Positions 34,647-44,502 of a stretch of DNA of 58,769 nucleotides are shown here, one piece after another. Both the position numbers and the translations under genes were made by a program. The DNA is taken from contig JAOAIL010000009.1 of the NCBI GenBank assembly GCA_026414725.1, forward strand, positions 1 through 58,769. The letters run 5' to 3'. The number at the start of each line of letters is the position of its first letter. Positions within the stretch are counted from its first letter, which is position 1. This DNA is from a bacterium (GTDB lineage: Bacteria > Ratteibacteria > UBA8468 > B48-G9 > JAFGKM01). The notes below the pieces were generated by a model. That model was given only the letters and a program-made list of their open reading frames with translations, did not search any database and was not told where the DNA came from.

Positions 34647-35948
34647 TTACTGGGTCTGTGCTTTGATATTGAGGAGAAGTTCTATATTGGATTTTGCACT
34701 CTTCATCCTCGCTATTAGCAGTTCCATCGCCTCTATGGGATTTAATGGAGCAAGAACTTTTCTTAAAAGCCACATAAGTTGTAGTTCATCCGGATTTACG
34801 AGGAGTTCTTCTCTTCGTGTACCAGACCGGTTAATATCTATTGCTGGAAAGATTCTCCTGTCAGCAAGTTTTCTGTCAAGATTAATCTCCATATTTCCTG
34901 TTCCTTTGAACTCTTCAAAAATAACATCATCCATCTTACTCCCTGTATCTATAAGTGCTGTTCCAATAACTGTTAAACTTCCTCCTTCCTCAATGTTTCT
35001 TGCTGCTCCAAAGAACCTTTTGGGTTTATCAAGAGCAGTGGATTCAAGACCGCCTGACATAATTTTTCCTGTGTGAGGGACGAGAACATTATAAGCCCTT
35101 GCAAGTCGTGTGATACTGTCAAGTAGAATTACAACATCTTTTTTATGTTCTACAAGACGTTTTGCTTTTTCCATTACTATTTCTGCTACCTGTGTATGTC
35201 TCTCAGGTGATTCGTCAAATGTTGCACTTATTACTTCACCTTTCACGATTCGTCTCATCTCTGTAACCTCTTCCGGTCTTTCCGCTACAAGTAATACAAT
35301 AAGATATACCTCAGGATGATTTTTTGCTATTGAATTTGCAAGTTTTTGAAGGATAACTGTTTTTCCTGCTCGTGGTGGTGATACAATCAGTCCTCTCTGT
35401 CCTTTGCCTATGGGGGTAACAAGGTCTATTACCCTTGTGGTTATCTCTTCTGAAGTTGTCTCCAGTAAGAGTCGCTGGTTGGGGTGGATAGGAGTAAGTT
35501 CTTCAAATGGTATTCTTGATTGAATACTTTCAGGTGGGTCACCATTTACGTTTTCAACTTTTAACAGAGCAAAATATTTTTCGTTGTCTTTTGGTGGTCT
35601 TACCTGTCCCGCGATTGTATCTCCTGTTTTCAAAGAGAATTTTTTAATCTGAGACGGGGAGACATATATATCATCAGGTCCTGGTAGATAGTTGTAATTT
35701 GGAGACCTCAAAAATCCAAATCCATCAGGAAGTATTTCTAAGACCCCTTCAGCAAACAAAAGTCCTTCTCTTTTTGTCTGTGATTCCATTATCTTATATA
35801 TAAGTTCTTCTTTCCGGAGATTGCTTATACCTTCAACCTTAAGTGCTTTTGCTATTGTTTGCAATTTAGGGATTGTTAATTTCCTCAGTGCTGCTACATC
35901 CATATCTTTCAAGTCCTTAAGAACTTCCATATTATTTATTAATTCCAT
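34647..35948 (-). CDS. rho: Transcription termination factor Rho
   Basis: Hexameric RNA helicase that ends transcription. 433 residues: the N-terminal Rho_N helical domain ([16 protein letters not shown]) is followed by the cold-shock RNA-binding domain ([21 protein letters not shown]) and the RecA-like motor ([15 protein letters not shown] Walker [17 protein letters not shown] Walker [22 protein letters not shown]). A strong ribosome site, AAGGAGG, precedes the ATG. Few hairpin-plus-T-tract terminators are visible in this window, which fits Rho-dependent ends. Confidence 0.97.
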   Translation of the reverse strand: MELINNMEVLKDLKDMDVAALRKLTIPKLQTIAKALKVEGISNLRKEELIYKIMESQTKREGLLFAEGVLEILPDGFGFLRSPNYNYLPGPDDIYVSPSQIKKFSLKTGDTIAGQVRPPKDNEKYFALLKVENVNGDPPESIQSRIPFEELTPIHPNQRLLLETTSEEITTRVIDLVTPIGKGQRGLIVSPPRAGKTVILQKLANSIAKNHPEVYLIVLLVAERPEEVTEMRRIVKGEVISATFDESPERHTQVAEIVMEKAKRLVEHKKDVVILLDSITRLARAYNVLVPHTGKIMSGGLESTALDKPKRFFGAARNIEEGGSLTVIGTALIDTGSKMDDVIFEEFKGTGNMEINLDRKLADRRIFPAIDINRSGTRREELLVNPDELQLMWLLRKVLAPLNPIEAMELLIARMKSAKSNIELLLNIKAQTQ

Positions 35949-35987
35949 ATATTGCCTCCTTGATTTTTTAAGGAATAGATAATGTAT

Positions 35988-36608
35988 TTATTCTGTGAGA
36001 ACTTTTAACTTTTTTATAATATCTTTAACCTGTTGAAATGTTTTAGAGTAAAAACCTGAATTATCAATAACATAGTCCGCTTTTTTTTCTTTCTCTCTCA
36101 ATGGGATTTGTGCGTTCCATCTTTCTTTTATCTCTTTTTTACTAAATCTTCCTTCCAGCCGTTGCGAGATTTTCTGGTGGGATGCTGAGACAACAACTAT
36201 TTTATCAACTAATTTTTCCGATTTTGTTTCAAACAATAAAGGAATTTCTATTGCTATTATACTCTTTTTTCTGCTGTAGTCAAGTAATTTTTTATCAATC
36301 TCTTTGAAAACATAAGGATGTAAAATCATTTCAAGTTTTTTTCTTTCCTTATTATTAGAAAACACAATATTACTCAATCGTTGTCTGTCAATCTTACCTT
36401 TGTTTATGACATCTTTTCCAAAGACAAGACTTATCTTATTTATAATCTCTTTTTTCTTCAAAAGATTATGGACTATATCATCACAGGATATTACAGGAAT
36501 TCCATTTTTCTTAAAGATAGAACTCACTGTGGTTTTTCCTGAACCAAATATACCAGTTATTCCAATTTTAAGGGAGTTTTTTTGTTTTTTTATGTTCCCG
36601 CTTCCCAT
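35988..36608 (-). CDS. coaE: Dephospho-CoA kinase
   Basis: Last step of CoA synthesis, phosphorylating the ribose 3'-OH of dephospho-CoA. 206 residues, normal length. The P-loop is GIFGSGKTTVS near residues 18-28; VISCDDIVHNLL is the DADxxxH-type substrate motif (Asp-Asp here), EIPLLFE the lid region motif, and the ending is KVLTE. It starts 18 bases inside the end of ahcY. CoaX (10720) and CoaB (20480) supply earlier steps. Confidence 0.92.
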   Translation of the reverse strand: MGSGNIKKQKNSLKIGITGIFGSGKTTVSSIFKKNGIPVISCDDIVHNLLKKKEIINKISLVFGKDVINKGKIDRQRLSNIVFSNNKERKKLEMILHPYVFKEIDKKLLDYSRKKSIIAIEIPLLFETKSEKLVDKIVVVSASHQKISQRLEGRFSKKEIKERWNAQIPLREKEKKADYVIDNSGFYSKTFQQVKDIIKKLKVLTE

Positions 36609-37837
36609 GAAGCCAGATATTTTTTTTGTTCAGAGGTTAGTTTGTCTATTCTTATACCCATTGTTTTAAGTTTCATCTCCGCAACTTTTCTATCTATATC
36701 AGAAGGAACTTTATATACCTCTGGTTTTAATGAAGGATGATTTTTAAGATATTCAAGAGATAAAAACTGATTGGCAAAACTCATATCCATAACACAAGAA
36801 GGATGCCCTTCAGCACATGCAAGGTTTACAAGTCGTCCTTCTCCTAATAGATAAATTTTTTTCCCGCTGGGCATTATATATTCATCAAGACACTCTTTTA
36901 TTTTCCTTTTTTTAGCAATACTTTCAAGAGATGCTACATCAATCTCTACATTGAAATGTCCTGCATTGGCGAGGATTGCACCATCTTTCATCTTTTTTAT
37001 ATCCTTTAACCCTATGACTGTTGTATTTCCTGTTGAAGTTATGAAAATATCTCCGATTTTTACTGCTTCTGATACAGGTAAAACATAATATCCATCCATT
37101 ATTGCCTCAAGTGCCTTCACTGGTTCTATCTCAGTAATAATAACCCTGGCACCCATTCCTGATAAACGTTTTGCTATTCCTTTACCACACCATCCATAAC
37201 CACATACAACTGCTATCTTCCCACTTATCATAATATTGGTAGCGCGAAGTATTCCATCAACAGTTGACTGACCTGTTCCATATCTATTATCAAAAAGATG
37301 TTTTGTATCAGCGTCATTCACTGCAATAACAGGAAATTTTAACATCCCTTTTTTTGCTAAATTTCTAAGACGTATTACACCTGTTGTTGTCTCTTCTGTA
37401 GCTCCTATAAGGTTTTCTGTAAATACAGGATTTTTATGAAGTGATGATATAAGATCACATCCATCATCTACCACAAGATGTGGTTTTATTGCCATAACAT
37501 TTTTAATGTTCTGATAATATGCCTTCTTGTCGTCCCCATACTTTCCAAAGACATTTATTTTTTCATATTTTACAAGACAGGCAGCCACATCGTCCTGAGT
37601 GCTTAATGGATTTGAAGCACATAGATAAATATCTGCTCCGGCTTCTTTAAGGGTTATTACAAGATTGGCTGTTTCGGTTGTAATATGCAGACAGCATCCT
37701 ATCCGCATCCCCTTAAATGATTTAATCTTTTTATAGGTGTCTCTCAGCAAACCCATAACTTTCATATCCTGATATGCCCATTCAATCCTTTTCTTACCTC
37801 CTTCTGCTAATTTTATATCCTTTATTGAATAGTTCAT
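36590..37837 (-). CDS. ahcY: Adenosylhomocysteinase
   Basis: Hydrolyses S-adenosylhomocysteine to homocysteine and adenosine. 415 residues, the size of the short bacterial/archaeal type. ETTTGVIRL and [13 protein letters not shown] line the substrate site; [12 protein letters not shown] is the NAD motif and [10 protein letters not shown] the closing signature. The start at 37837 is chosen because it follows AAGGAG and overlaps the metK stop as ATGA; a longer reading to 37882 would add 15 residues without family match. metK lies upstream, so one transcript makes and recycles AdoMet. Confidence 0.95.
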   Translation of the reverse strand: MNYSIKDIKLAEGGKKRIEWAYQDMKVMGLLRDTYKKIKSFKGMRIGCCLHITTETANLVITLKEAGADIYLCASNPLSTQDDVAACLVKYEKINVFGKYGDDKKAYYQNIKNVMAIKPHLVVDDGCDLISSLHKNPVFTENLIGATEETTTGVIRLRNLAKKGMLKFPVIAVNDADTKHLFDNRYGTGQSTVDGILRATNIMISGKIAVVCGYGWCGKGIAKRLSGMGARVIITEIEPVKALEAIMDGYYVLPVSEAVKIGDIFITSTGNTTVIGLKDIKKMKDGAILANAGHFNVEIDVASLESIAKKRKIKECLDEYIMPSGKKIYLLGEGRLVNLACAEGHPSCVMDMSFANQFLSLEYLKNHPSLKPEVYKVPSDIDRKVAEMKLKTMGIRIDKLTSEQKKYLASWEAGT

Positions 37838-38976
37838 CTTATCTCCTTCTGGAAGATTTTGATAGCATCCTTCTTTTCCCATGTAAATCCTTCTTCTTCT
37901 CTACCAAAGTGGCCATAACAGGCGGTTTTTCTGTATATTGGTTTTAAAAGGTCCAGTTTTTTTATTATGCCCCACGGTGAAAGGTCAAAGTTATTTCTGA
38001 TTAATTTCACTATTTCATTATCAGGTATTATCCCTGTATTTTCAGTGTTTACCATTATTGATACGGGTTGTTTCATTCCTATTACATAGGCAATTTGAAG
38101 TTCACATCTTTTTGCTAATCCTGATGCCACTATGTTTTTTGCAAGGTATCTTGCAATATAGGAAGCAGACCTGTCAACCTTTGTTGGGTCTTTACCAGAA
38201 AAACATCCTCCTCCATGACTGCCTACTCCACCATAGGTATCTACTATTATTTTTCTCCCCGTTACTCCTGTATCTGCCTGTGGTCCCCCTATGATAAATC
38301 TACCTGTAGGATTAACAAAAATTTTCATTTTTTTACTTCTCATCTCGTAGGGTATAACTTTTTTTATAACCAATTCTATAAGGTCTTCCTTAATTTTTTT
38401 ATGACTGACACTGGGATTATGCTGTGATGAAAGTACAACACTTTCAACACTCCTCGGTATACCATTTTCATAACGGACTGTTACCTGGGATTTTCCATCA
38501 GGTCTCAAGTATTTTAGTTCTCCTTTTTTTCTTACCTCTGCAAGACGGCGGACAAGTTTATGTGCAAGGATTATTGGCATTGGCATTAGTTCTTCTGTCT
38601 CATCAGTCGCATACCCGAACATCATTCCCTGGTCCCCTGCACCACCTTTATTAACTCCAAGTGCAATATCAGGGGATTGGTTCTGAATGGATGTAATGAT
38701 AGCACTGGAATCAAAGTTAAATCCATAAGAGGTATCAGTATATCCTATGTCTTTTAATAATTCTCTTACAACGCCAGGAATGTCAACATAACCAGTTGTT
38801 GTTATCTCTCCCGCAACAAAAATAAGTCCTCTTGTTGTAAGACATTCACAAGCAACCCTTCCATTTTTATCCTGCTTGAGTACTTCATCCAGTATAGAAT
38901 CAGATATCTGGTCACAGATTTTATCCGGATGTCCCTCTGTAACTGATTCTGAAGTAAAAAGATAAGAATTTTTCAT
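37834..38976 (-). CDS. metK: S-adenosylmethionine synthetase
   Basis: Makes AdoMet from methionine and ATP. 380 residues, typical. Signatures: [13 protein letters not shown] at the N-terminus, [13 protein letters not shown] in the middle (active-site loop) and [19 protein letters not shown] near the C-terminal third. No SAM riboswitch is possible upstream, because it starts two bases after the preceding gene. ahcY follows with a 4-base overlap. Confidence 0.97.
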   Translation of the reverse strand: MKNSYLFTSESVTEGHPDKICDQISDSILDEVLKQDKNGRVACECLTTRGLIFVAGEITTTGYVDIPGVVRELLKDIGYTDTSYGFNFDSSAIITSIQNQSPDIALGVNKGGAGDQGMMFGYATDETEELMPMPIILAHKLVRRLAEVRKKGELKYLRPDGKSQVTVRYENGIPRSVESVVLSSQHNPSVSHKKIKEDLIELVIKKVIPYEMRSKKMKIFVNPTGRFIIGGPQADTGVTGRKIIVDTYGGVGSHGGGCFSGKDPTKVDRSASYIARYLAKNIVASGLAKRCELQIAYVIGMKQPVSIMVNTENTGIIPDNEIVKLIRNNFDLSPWGIIKKLDLLKPIYRKTACYGHFGREEEGFTWEKKDAIKIFQKEIR

Positions 38977-38978
38977 AT

Positions 38979-40010
38979 TTAACCTCCTAATTTTTGTTTA
39001 AGTAAGTTTATCTCTGCTATCTCTGTTGGATTTTCATTATTGAGAATAGCGAGATAGAAACTTATCCAGTCACCGAGAACAATCAGATAGAATAATTCTT
39101 CAAGTAAAGATTCTCCTTCAGCTATTAAATTAATTATCTGTGGTTGTTTCTTGAAAATAATCTCTTTAGTTATCTCAAATCTTAAATTTACTCTCGGATG
39201 TTCCTTTTTAGATATTATAAAGACAGGTAGGCACTTTTCTATAAACCATTCAGGATAACGCCAGGACATAATCTCATTATGGTTCATTTCAGGGAAGACG
39301 TTCATAAAAGCAAATGCTTTGCTATTTTCTGCAATCTGTGTTTTCCACCTTGTAATTACAGGTAGAAATTTATTACTTGAATAGAGTAAAGGGATTCTGT
39401 TATAGAATTTTTCTGCAAGATGTTTTGCTAAATTATCTTTATTTTCCGGTAAGAATTTTTCAATCCATCTTGCCATTGCAGTAAAAATTTTATTTTCTAC
39501 AGAAGGGACAACACCGATTTGCTCCATTATTTTATAACAGGAGAAGAAAAGATATCCTAATGCACATCTTGGGGGAAATCCAGCAGGTATCTTTACAAAA
39601 GGTATATTTTCTTCTTTAACAATTTCTTCTATTTTTCCACCACTTGAGATACATACTATAGAAGTTTTTCTTTTTATAGATTCTTTTAGAACACTGAGTG
39701 TTTCTTCAGTATTACCTGAATAACTTATAGCCACTACCAGTGTTTTTGCATCCGAAGCCCAGAGTGGAAGTGTATAGTCCCTGTTCACAAAAGTAGGTAT
39801 TTTAGAATTTTCAGAAGCAATAGTAGAGATTATATCTCCTCCTATTGCAGAGCCACCCATACCAGAGAAGATAACTTTTTCTATTGACTTAAAAGGCATT
39901 TCAGGAATAACAAAGGAATAACCATCTTTACACTGAGAGGCAAATCCTTTAAGTTTGTTGAACATATCCTGTTTATCCAGTTTTTTTATATTTTCTATCA
40001 TAGATTCCAT
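38979..40010 (-). CDS. Bifunctional phosphoglucose/phosphomannose isomerase
   Basis: Interconverts fructose-6-P with glucose-6-P and mannose-6-P. 343 residues with two SIS domains, the archaeal/Aquifex-type [51 protein letters not shown] and [10 protein letters not shown] (with the conserved Glu and His) fit the family. The start at 40010 has GGAGG 5 bases before it and lies just after the ptsI stop; ATG 40022 is a longer alternative without a site. It probably feeds sugar phosphates from or to PTS-linked metabolism and Kdo/LPS synthesis. Confidence 0.9.
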   Translation of the reverse strand: MESMIENIKKLDKQDMFNKLKGFASQCKDGYSFVIPEMPFKSIEKVIFSGMGGSAIGGDIISTIASENSKIPTFVNRDYTLPLWASDAKTLVVAISYSGNTEETLSVLKESIKRKTSIVCISSGGKIEEIVKEENIPFVKIPAGFPPRCALGYLFFSCYKIMEQIGVVPSVENKIFTAMARWIEKFLPENKDNLAKHLAEKFYNRIPLLYSSNKFLPVITRWKTQIAENSKAFAFMNVFPEMNHNEIMSWRYPEWFIEKCLPVFIISKKEHPRVNLRFEITKEIIFKKQPQIINLIAEGESLLEELFYLIVLGDWISFYLAILNNENPTEIAEINLLKQKLGG

Positions 40011-40011
40011 T

Positions 40012-41742
40012 TCAACCTCCATTTATTCTGTTTAAAAGATATTTATAGACCTGTTCATGTGTTTCAAATGAAATGACCTCTTTTAAAATTTCTACCATAG
40101 TAGTATATTTTACAGACCTTATCTTTTCTTTTACTGCAGGGATTGCAGACGGAGCCATACTTAACTCGTCTATACCCATACCTACAAGAAGACATGCTAT
40201 CTCAGGAATGGAAGCCATCTCTCCGCAAAGGCCGGTCCATATACCTTTTCTCTTTCCGTTTTCAATAGTAAGTTGTATAAGTTTTATAACAGACGGATGG
40301 CATGGTTGATAAAGGTGCAATATCTTTTCATTACTCCTGTCAACTGCGAGTGTATACTGCACCAGGTCATTTGAACCGATACTGAAGAAGTCAGATTCTA
40401 CTGCAAGTTTATCAGTTATAAGGGCTGCTGAAGGTGTTTCTACCATTATCCCTACTTCAATATCTTCCTTAAAATGTTTTTTCTCTTTTTTAAGGTCATT
40501 TTTTACCTTTTGTAGTATTTTATGAGACATTCTTACCTCTTCTATTGTTGAAACCATAGGAAACATCACCTTTAAATTCCCATAAACAGAAGCCATCAGA
40601 ATTGCCCTTAATTGGGTTTCAAAAATATCCTGTCTTTCTAAAGAAAATCTTATTCCTCGCCACCCGAGAAAAGGATTAAGTTCTTTCCTTATAGAAAGGA
40701 CAGATACAAATTTATCTCCTCCAATATCTATTGTTCTTATAATGACAGGTTTTTCCGTTCCTATCTTTTCAGCCACTTTTTTATATGCGATGAAGTGTTC
40801 CTCTTCTGTAGGAAGGTCATTCCTATTGAGATATAGATATTCTGTTCTATAAAGTCCAATTCCATCTGCTCCATATTTTTTGGCTGCCTCTACTTCTTCT
40901 GGAAGTTCTATGTTAGCATGCAGGAATATCCTTTTACCATCTATTGTTTCGCAAGGTTTATCTCTGAGAAAGAGTAGTTGTTTTTTCCGCATTGATAATT
41001 GTTCCTGCTTCTTTTTATAATCATCAATGATATTTTTTGAGGGCTTTATTATAACATCTCCTGTATACCCATCTATAATCACAGTATCACCGGTTTTTAT
41101 CTCTGTTATTATCTTTTCCCCAGCAACCACTGCTGGAATTTCCAGTGCTTTTGCAATTATTGCTGTGTGTGATGTTTCACTCCCTATTGCTGTTATAAAT
41201 CCTCTAATATAACTTTTATTAATTGAGACAGTTTGACTGGGGGATAGGTCTCTTGCAACGATTATTTCATCAGAGAATATTTTTATTCCTGTATAAGAAG
41301 AACCCCGAAGATTATGAATAATTCTTTCAATAACATCTAATATATCCCTTCTTCTGTCTTGATGAAAATCCTTTTCTTCTTTTTTGAATATTCTACTTAT
41401 TTGATTTATTACTTTCCTGACTGCACTCTCGCTGTTTACCTTTTCTTCTTTTATAATCCTTTCTACTTCACTTTTGAACAATTTATCTTTCAGGAGTGCA
41501 AGATGAAATGAAAATATATCTGCATACTTAGTACCAACCTCTTTTTCAAATGTTTGTTTGAGTTCCTCAATCTGGGATTCCGATGTATTGATTGCATCAT
41601 GAAATCGTGCTATTTCTTTTTCTATGGTGGACTTATCAATAGTATATTCTGTGTCCTGTAAAGAATAGGATTCAAGAACAAATGCTTTTCCAATAGCAAT
41701 ACCGGGAGAGATACCTATCCCTTTTATTTTTTTCATTGTCAT
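40012..41742 (-). CDS. ptsI: PTS enzyme I (phosphoenolpyruvate-protein phosphotransferase)
   Basis: Takes phosphate from PEP and passes it to HPr. About 576 residues, full length. GSETSHTAIIAKALEIPAV holds the phosphorylated His; DGIGLYRTEYLYLNR, PVIIRTIDIGGDK and GSNDLVQYTLAVDRSN are PEP-site motifs, and GLCGEMASIP contains the C-terminal active Cys. ATG 41742 or 41736 are the likely starts; TTG 41751 would add three residues. The EIIA-like gene is just upstream. No HPr or sugar permease gene is in the window. Confidence 0.95.
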   Translation of the reverse strand: MTMKKIKGIGISPGIAIGKAFVLESYSLQDTEYTIDKSTIEKEIARFHDAINTSESQIEELKQTFEKEVGTKYADIFSFHLALLKDKLFKSEVERIIKEEKVNSESAVRKVINQISRIFKKEEKDFHQDRRRDILDVIERIIHNLRGSSYTGIKIFSDEIIVARDLSPSQTVSINKSYIRGFITAIGSETSHTAIIAKALEIPAVVAGEKIITEIKTGDTVIIDGYTGDVIIKPSKNIIDDYKKKQEQLSMRKKQLLFLRDKPCETIDGKRIFLHANIELPEEVEAAKKYGADGIGLYRTEYLYLNRNDLPTEEEHFIAYKKVAEKIGTEKPVIIRTIDIGGDKFVSVLSIRKELNPFLGWRGIRFSLERQDIFETQLRAILMASVYGNLKVMFPMVSTIEEVRMSHKILQKVKNDLKKEKKHFKEDIEVGIMVETPSAALITDKLAVESDFFSIGSNDLVQYTLAVDRSNEKILHLYQPCHPSVIKLIQLTIENGKRKGIWTGLCGEMASIPEIACLLVGMGIDELSMAPSAIPAVKEKIRSVKYTTMVEILKEVISFETHEQVYKYLLNRINGG

Positions 41743-41766
41743 GAAAAGCAAATTTTACTATAATCT

Positions 41767-42240
41767 TTATGATATAGTAGTTAATTTTTCTTCATCTTCT
41801 TTTATGATATTGAAAACTTCTACAGGTGAAGATGCCTTACGTAAAGCATTCCTGAATGTTTTATCCTTGAGCAGCCGCGCTATCTTTGCAAGTGCTTTAA
41901 GATGCAGCCCTATGGATTTTGTAGGTGCCAGTATGAGAAAGATAATGTAAACAGGTTCACCATCAAGAGCATCAAAAGAAACGCCATTTTCTGAGATACC
42001 AACTGCTCCTACAAGATTTTCAATCTGGTCTGTCTTGGTATGTGGAACTGCAATACCGCCTCCTATCCCAGTTGAACCTAACTTTTCTCTTTCCAGTACA
42101 CTCTCAAGTATTTCATCAGTATTGTTGATGTATCCTCTCTTTTTCAATAGGTCCAGTAATTCTGCAATTGCTCCTTTTGTTTCTCTACTCTTAATCCCTA
42201 TTAATATACAATCATCCTTCAAAAAATCTGTTATTTTCAT
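41767..42240 (-). CDS. ptsN: PTS EIIA (nitrogen/fructose type)
   Basis: 157-residue EIIA domain protein. GGGIAVPHTKTDQI contains the phosphorylated His; FDALDGEPVYIIFLILAP is the typical strand after it. Length and neighbours (hpf before, ptsI after) match the PtsN type, which is regulatory rather than sugar-transporting. A good ribosome site (AGGAGAGGACAGG) is in front of the ATG. With enzyme I but no permease nearby, a regulatory phosphorelay is the best reading. Confidence 0.9.
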   Translation of the reverse strand: MKITDFLKDDCILIGIKSRETKGAIAELLDLLKKRGYINNTDEILESVLEREKLGSTGIGGGIAVPHTKTDQIENLVGAVGISENGVSFDALDGEPVYIIFLILAPTKSIGLHLKALAKIARLLKDKTFRNALRKASSPVEVFNIIKEDEEKLTTIS

Positions 42241-42260
42241 CCTGTCCTCTCCTTTTTCAG

Positions 42261-42557
42261 TTATATTTTATAGTTTTTTGCCACTACTTTATCATGCATC
42301 TTTCTTGTCTGCATTTTTGCTCTATCAAACAATTTTTCAACACTTCTATTCATATCATTATCCTCATCTTTGAGAAAGATATTATAACTTTTAGAATGAA
42401 TTTTTATTTCACTGATGTAGATAGCCCCTTCTTTTTTTATATGAAATTCAGCATGTCCCTCATCAAAGAGAAATTTTCTCAACCGTTCAAATTTATCTCT
42501 AATATACTCTTCAAATCCTTTATCTATAGGAACTGCTGAGTGAATTTTTATTTCCAT
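42261..42557 (-). CDS. hpf: Ribosome hibernation-promoting factor (HPF/RaiA, short type)
   Basis: Binds the 30S decoding site in resting cells. 98 residues from the preferred start: EIKIHSAVPIDKGFEEYIRDKFERL is the family opening, and GAIYISEIKIHSKSYNIF and SVEKLFDRAKMQTRK continue it. The ATG at 42557 follows GGAGG by 5 bases; a longer reading from 42578 is less likely. It has only the N-terminal domain, so it is the short form. Adjacent to ptsN, as in many proteobacteria. Confidence 0.9.
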   Translation of the reverse strand: MEIKIHSAVPIDKGFEEYIRDKFERLRKFLFDEGHAEFHIKKEGAIYISEIKIHSKSYNIFLKDEDNDMNRSVEKLFDRAKMQTRKMHDKVVAKNYKI

Positions 42558-42570
42558 TAGCACCTCCATA

Positions 42571-43467
42571 TTATTCAATACGTGACAATTCCATTTCAGG
42601 AAAGTAATACTTTAGTATCTGTTTATAATCCCAGCCATTTTCTGCCATCTTTTTTGCGCCCCACTGGCACATTCCGACTCCATGTCCATAACCTCTACCC
42701 TCAAATATAAAAAAATTATTCTCTCTCTTTATATTAAAATTTGTACTGGGAATTATTTCAGGATTATTGAAAGATACATATTTATTTCCATTAACCATCA
42801 TCCTGAATCTATGTCCCGTCAGGTTTATAATTTTACCATCTTTTCCTGCTAATCTCAAGGAAATCACACGACCTGTATTATCTCTTTTTTCAATAGATAT
42901 CTTTTCAATATATGGCAATCCCAGTATTTTTGATAGTTTTTCCTGTGAGAATGACTTTTTCCATAAAGAGTAGGGGCTTTCAATACAGTAAGGATCTTCT
43001 ACTGAAGAGATGTGAAAATAACTTCCTCCCCATACATCCGATGTTTTTGCCGTATGTCCACCGCAGGTAGCGTGGAAAAATACCTGAACAATATTTCCAT
43101 TATAAGTTAAAATCTCTCCTTCTGTATCTTTTACTGCTTTTTCTATTTTTTCACAGCAATTTGCATCATATACCTGATGGAATATAGAATTCTCAATATC
43201 GTATGGAAGTTCTTTTTTTCTACTCTCATTTATCATATATACAGCAAATGTACGAGATACAACCGCCTGTGCTTTTAATGCTTCTTCAGGCCAGAGAGAA
43301 TCCATCTCTTTTGAAAGAACTCCTACAAGATAGTTTTCTATATCAAGGGTATTAATAGTCAGATTATTTCCATATTTTTTAACACATACCCTTATATCCT
43401 GACAGAAAACCATACCTGTAAATAATAAAATACTAATGAGAACTTTTTTCTGTATATATCTGTGCAT
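42571..43467 (-). CDS. SpoIID/LytB-domain secreted protein
   Basis: 298 residues with an N-terminal signal (about 8-22, LISILLFTGMVFCQ). The SpoIID core is clear: NYLVGVLSKEMDSLWPEEALKAQAV, ARTFAVY-like SRTFAVYMIN, FHATCGGHTAKTSDVWGG and C-terminal GRGYGHGVGMCQWGAKKMA. In sporulating bacteria SpoIID cuts peptidoglycan glycan strands; in diderms related proteins act on the cell wall in the periplasm. It overlaps lptC by 35 bases. Confidence 0.9.
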   Translation of the reverse strand: MHRYIQKKVLISILLFTGMVFCQDIRVCVKKYGNNLTINTLDIENYLVGVLSKEMDSLWPEEALKAQAVVSRTFAVYMINESRKKELPYDIENSIFHQVYDANCCEKIEKAVKDTEGEILTYNGNIVQVFFHATCGGHTAKTSDVWGGSYFHISSVEDPYCIESPYSLWKKSFSQEKLSKILGLPYIEKISIEKRDNTGRVISLRLAGKDGKIINLTGHRFRMMVNGNKYVSFNNPEIIPSTNFNIKRENNFFIFEGRGYGHGVGMCQWGAKKMAENGWDYKQILKYYFPEMELSRIE

Positions 43468-43999
43468 TTACATTCCCTTTAATATCAAGAGAGTTTTTCT
43501 CAAGATTATAGTACATTATGTCTCCAGAAAAATAATTGTCTCCCCGTTTTATAATAGGGGATATCTCCATAATAATAGTTTTTTCTGTTTCTCTATAAGT
43601 AAGTTTTTTACAACTGCCTTCCATTGTTATATCTTTCGTTTTTATATCTCTGTAGACAATTTTTATATTACCTGTAATTATAATGGTTTTGACTTTCTTT
43701 TCGTCAGGGTCTATTTTAATTTCACCAGAACCTTCTTTCCCTGTTGATATTTCTATAATCTCTGTTCCTGTTGAGAGTGATAATTGTGGAGTGTTTATTG
43801 ATGCTTCTTGGGAAGAGATTTCAGCACTTTCACCCTCTAAAACAAAGCCAGCCCTCTTGTCTGTAAATTGTTTCAATGTAAAGTTTTTTATCTCTTCTTC
43901 TGGTTTTTCTAATGCTTTATTTTCTTCTTTTCTAACACATCCACATATCAGAAGTAAAACTATAATGATGCTAAAAACTTTTTTAGAATGTTTTCCCAT
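43433..43999 (-). CDS. lptC: LptC-like LPS transport lipoprotein
   Basis: 188 residues with a lipoprotein signal (IIIVLLLICGC; lipobox LICGC near residues 17-21). The rest is a beta-rich LptC/OstA-like fold (FTDKRAGFVLEGESAEIS, NYFSGDIMYYNLEKNSLDIKGNV). Typical LptC has one membrane anchor and a jelly-roll that carries LPS from LptB2FG to LptA; a lipid anchor is a variation. It overlaps kdsC by 40 bases, which is the usual LPS gene order (lptC with kdsC and kdsD), so the assignment rests on fold and context. Confidence 0.75.
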   Translation of the reverse strand: MGKHSKKVFSIIIVLLLICGCVRKEENKALEKPEEEIKNFTLKQFTDKRAGFVLEGESAEISSQEASINTPQLSLSTGTEIIEISTGKEGSGEIKIDPDEKKVKTIIITGNIKIVYRDIKTKDITMEGSCKKLTYRETEKTIIMEISPIIKRGDNYFSGDIMYYNLEKNSLDIKGNVNAQIYTEKSSH

Positions 44000-44502
44000 A
44001 CACCTTTCCCTTTTAGAATGACTTCAACCGTCTCTCTGAATACACCATCCCCTCCGGCTTTCTTACATATATAGTCAGCGATATTTTTAATCTCTTTACA
44101 GGCATTATAAGGAGCAACAGAAAACCCTGCTTGCTTCATTATATTAAAATCTTGGAGGTCATCACCGATATAACATATCTCTTGCCATCTTATACCTTTC
44201 TTTGTTATAAATTTTTCTATCGCTGAGAGTTTATTCTCTACACCTTCAATATAACAGTCAACTTTAATTTCAGAAAACCGTTTTTTGGTCTCTTCTGATT
44301 TCTTGGCACTTATAACTATTGTTTTTATACCTGCTATTGAAAGTAGTTTAAAACCAGTTCCATCTTTTGTGTTAAAATTGCGGTATATCTCCCCTTTGAA
44401 ATAGAAAATCTTTCCGTTTGTTAAAACACCATCAATATCAGTTGCAACAACTTTTATATTTTCAATATTCAATTTTGAACTCTTTTTTTCCAAGTAAGTC
44501 AT
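43960..44502 (-). CDS. kdsC: 3-deoxy-D-manno-octulosonate 8-phosphate phosphatase
   Basis: Small HAD phosphatase without a cap domain that makes Kdo. About 180 residues. ATDIDGVLTNG is motif I (usually DVDGVLTDG), IVISAKKSEETKKR carries motif II, and CYIGDDLQDFNIMKQAG motif III/IV. The ATG at 44502 is preferred because it lies 12 bases after GGGGAG; TTG 44514 is a longer alternative. It overlaps the end of kdsD and the start of lptC. Confidence 0.9.
   Translation of the reverse strand: MTYLEKKSSKLNIENIKVVATDIDGVLTNGKIFYFKGEIYRNFNTKDGTGFKLLSIAGIKTIVISAKKSEETKKRFSEIKVDCYIEGVENKLSAIEKFITKKGIRWQEICYIGDDLQDFNIMKQAGFSVAPYNACKEIKNIADYICKKAGGDGVFRETVEVILKGKGVWENILKKFLASL

Noticed and set aside
34663-35319. 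Open frames on the plus strand inside rho
   Set aside because: Ser/Leu-rich complements of the well-supported rho gene with no domain and no ribosome site.
38977-40010. SAM riboswitch before metK
   Set aside because: metK starts two bases after the preceding gene, leaving no room for a leader RNA.
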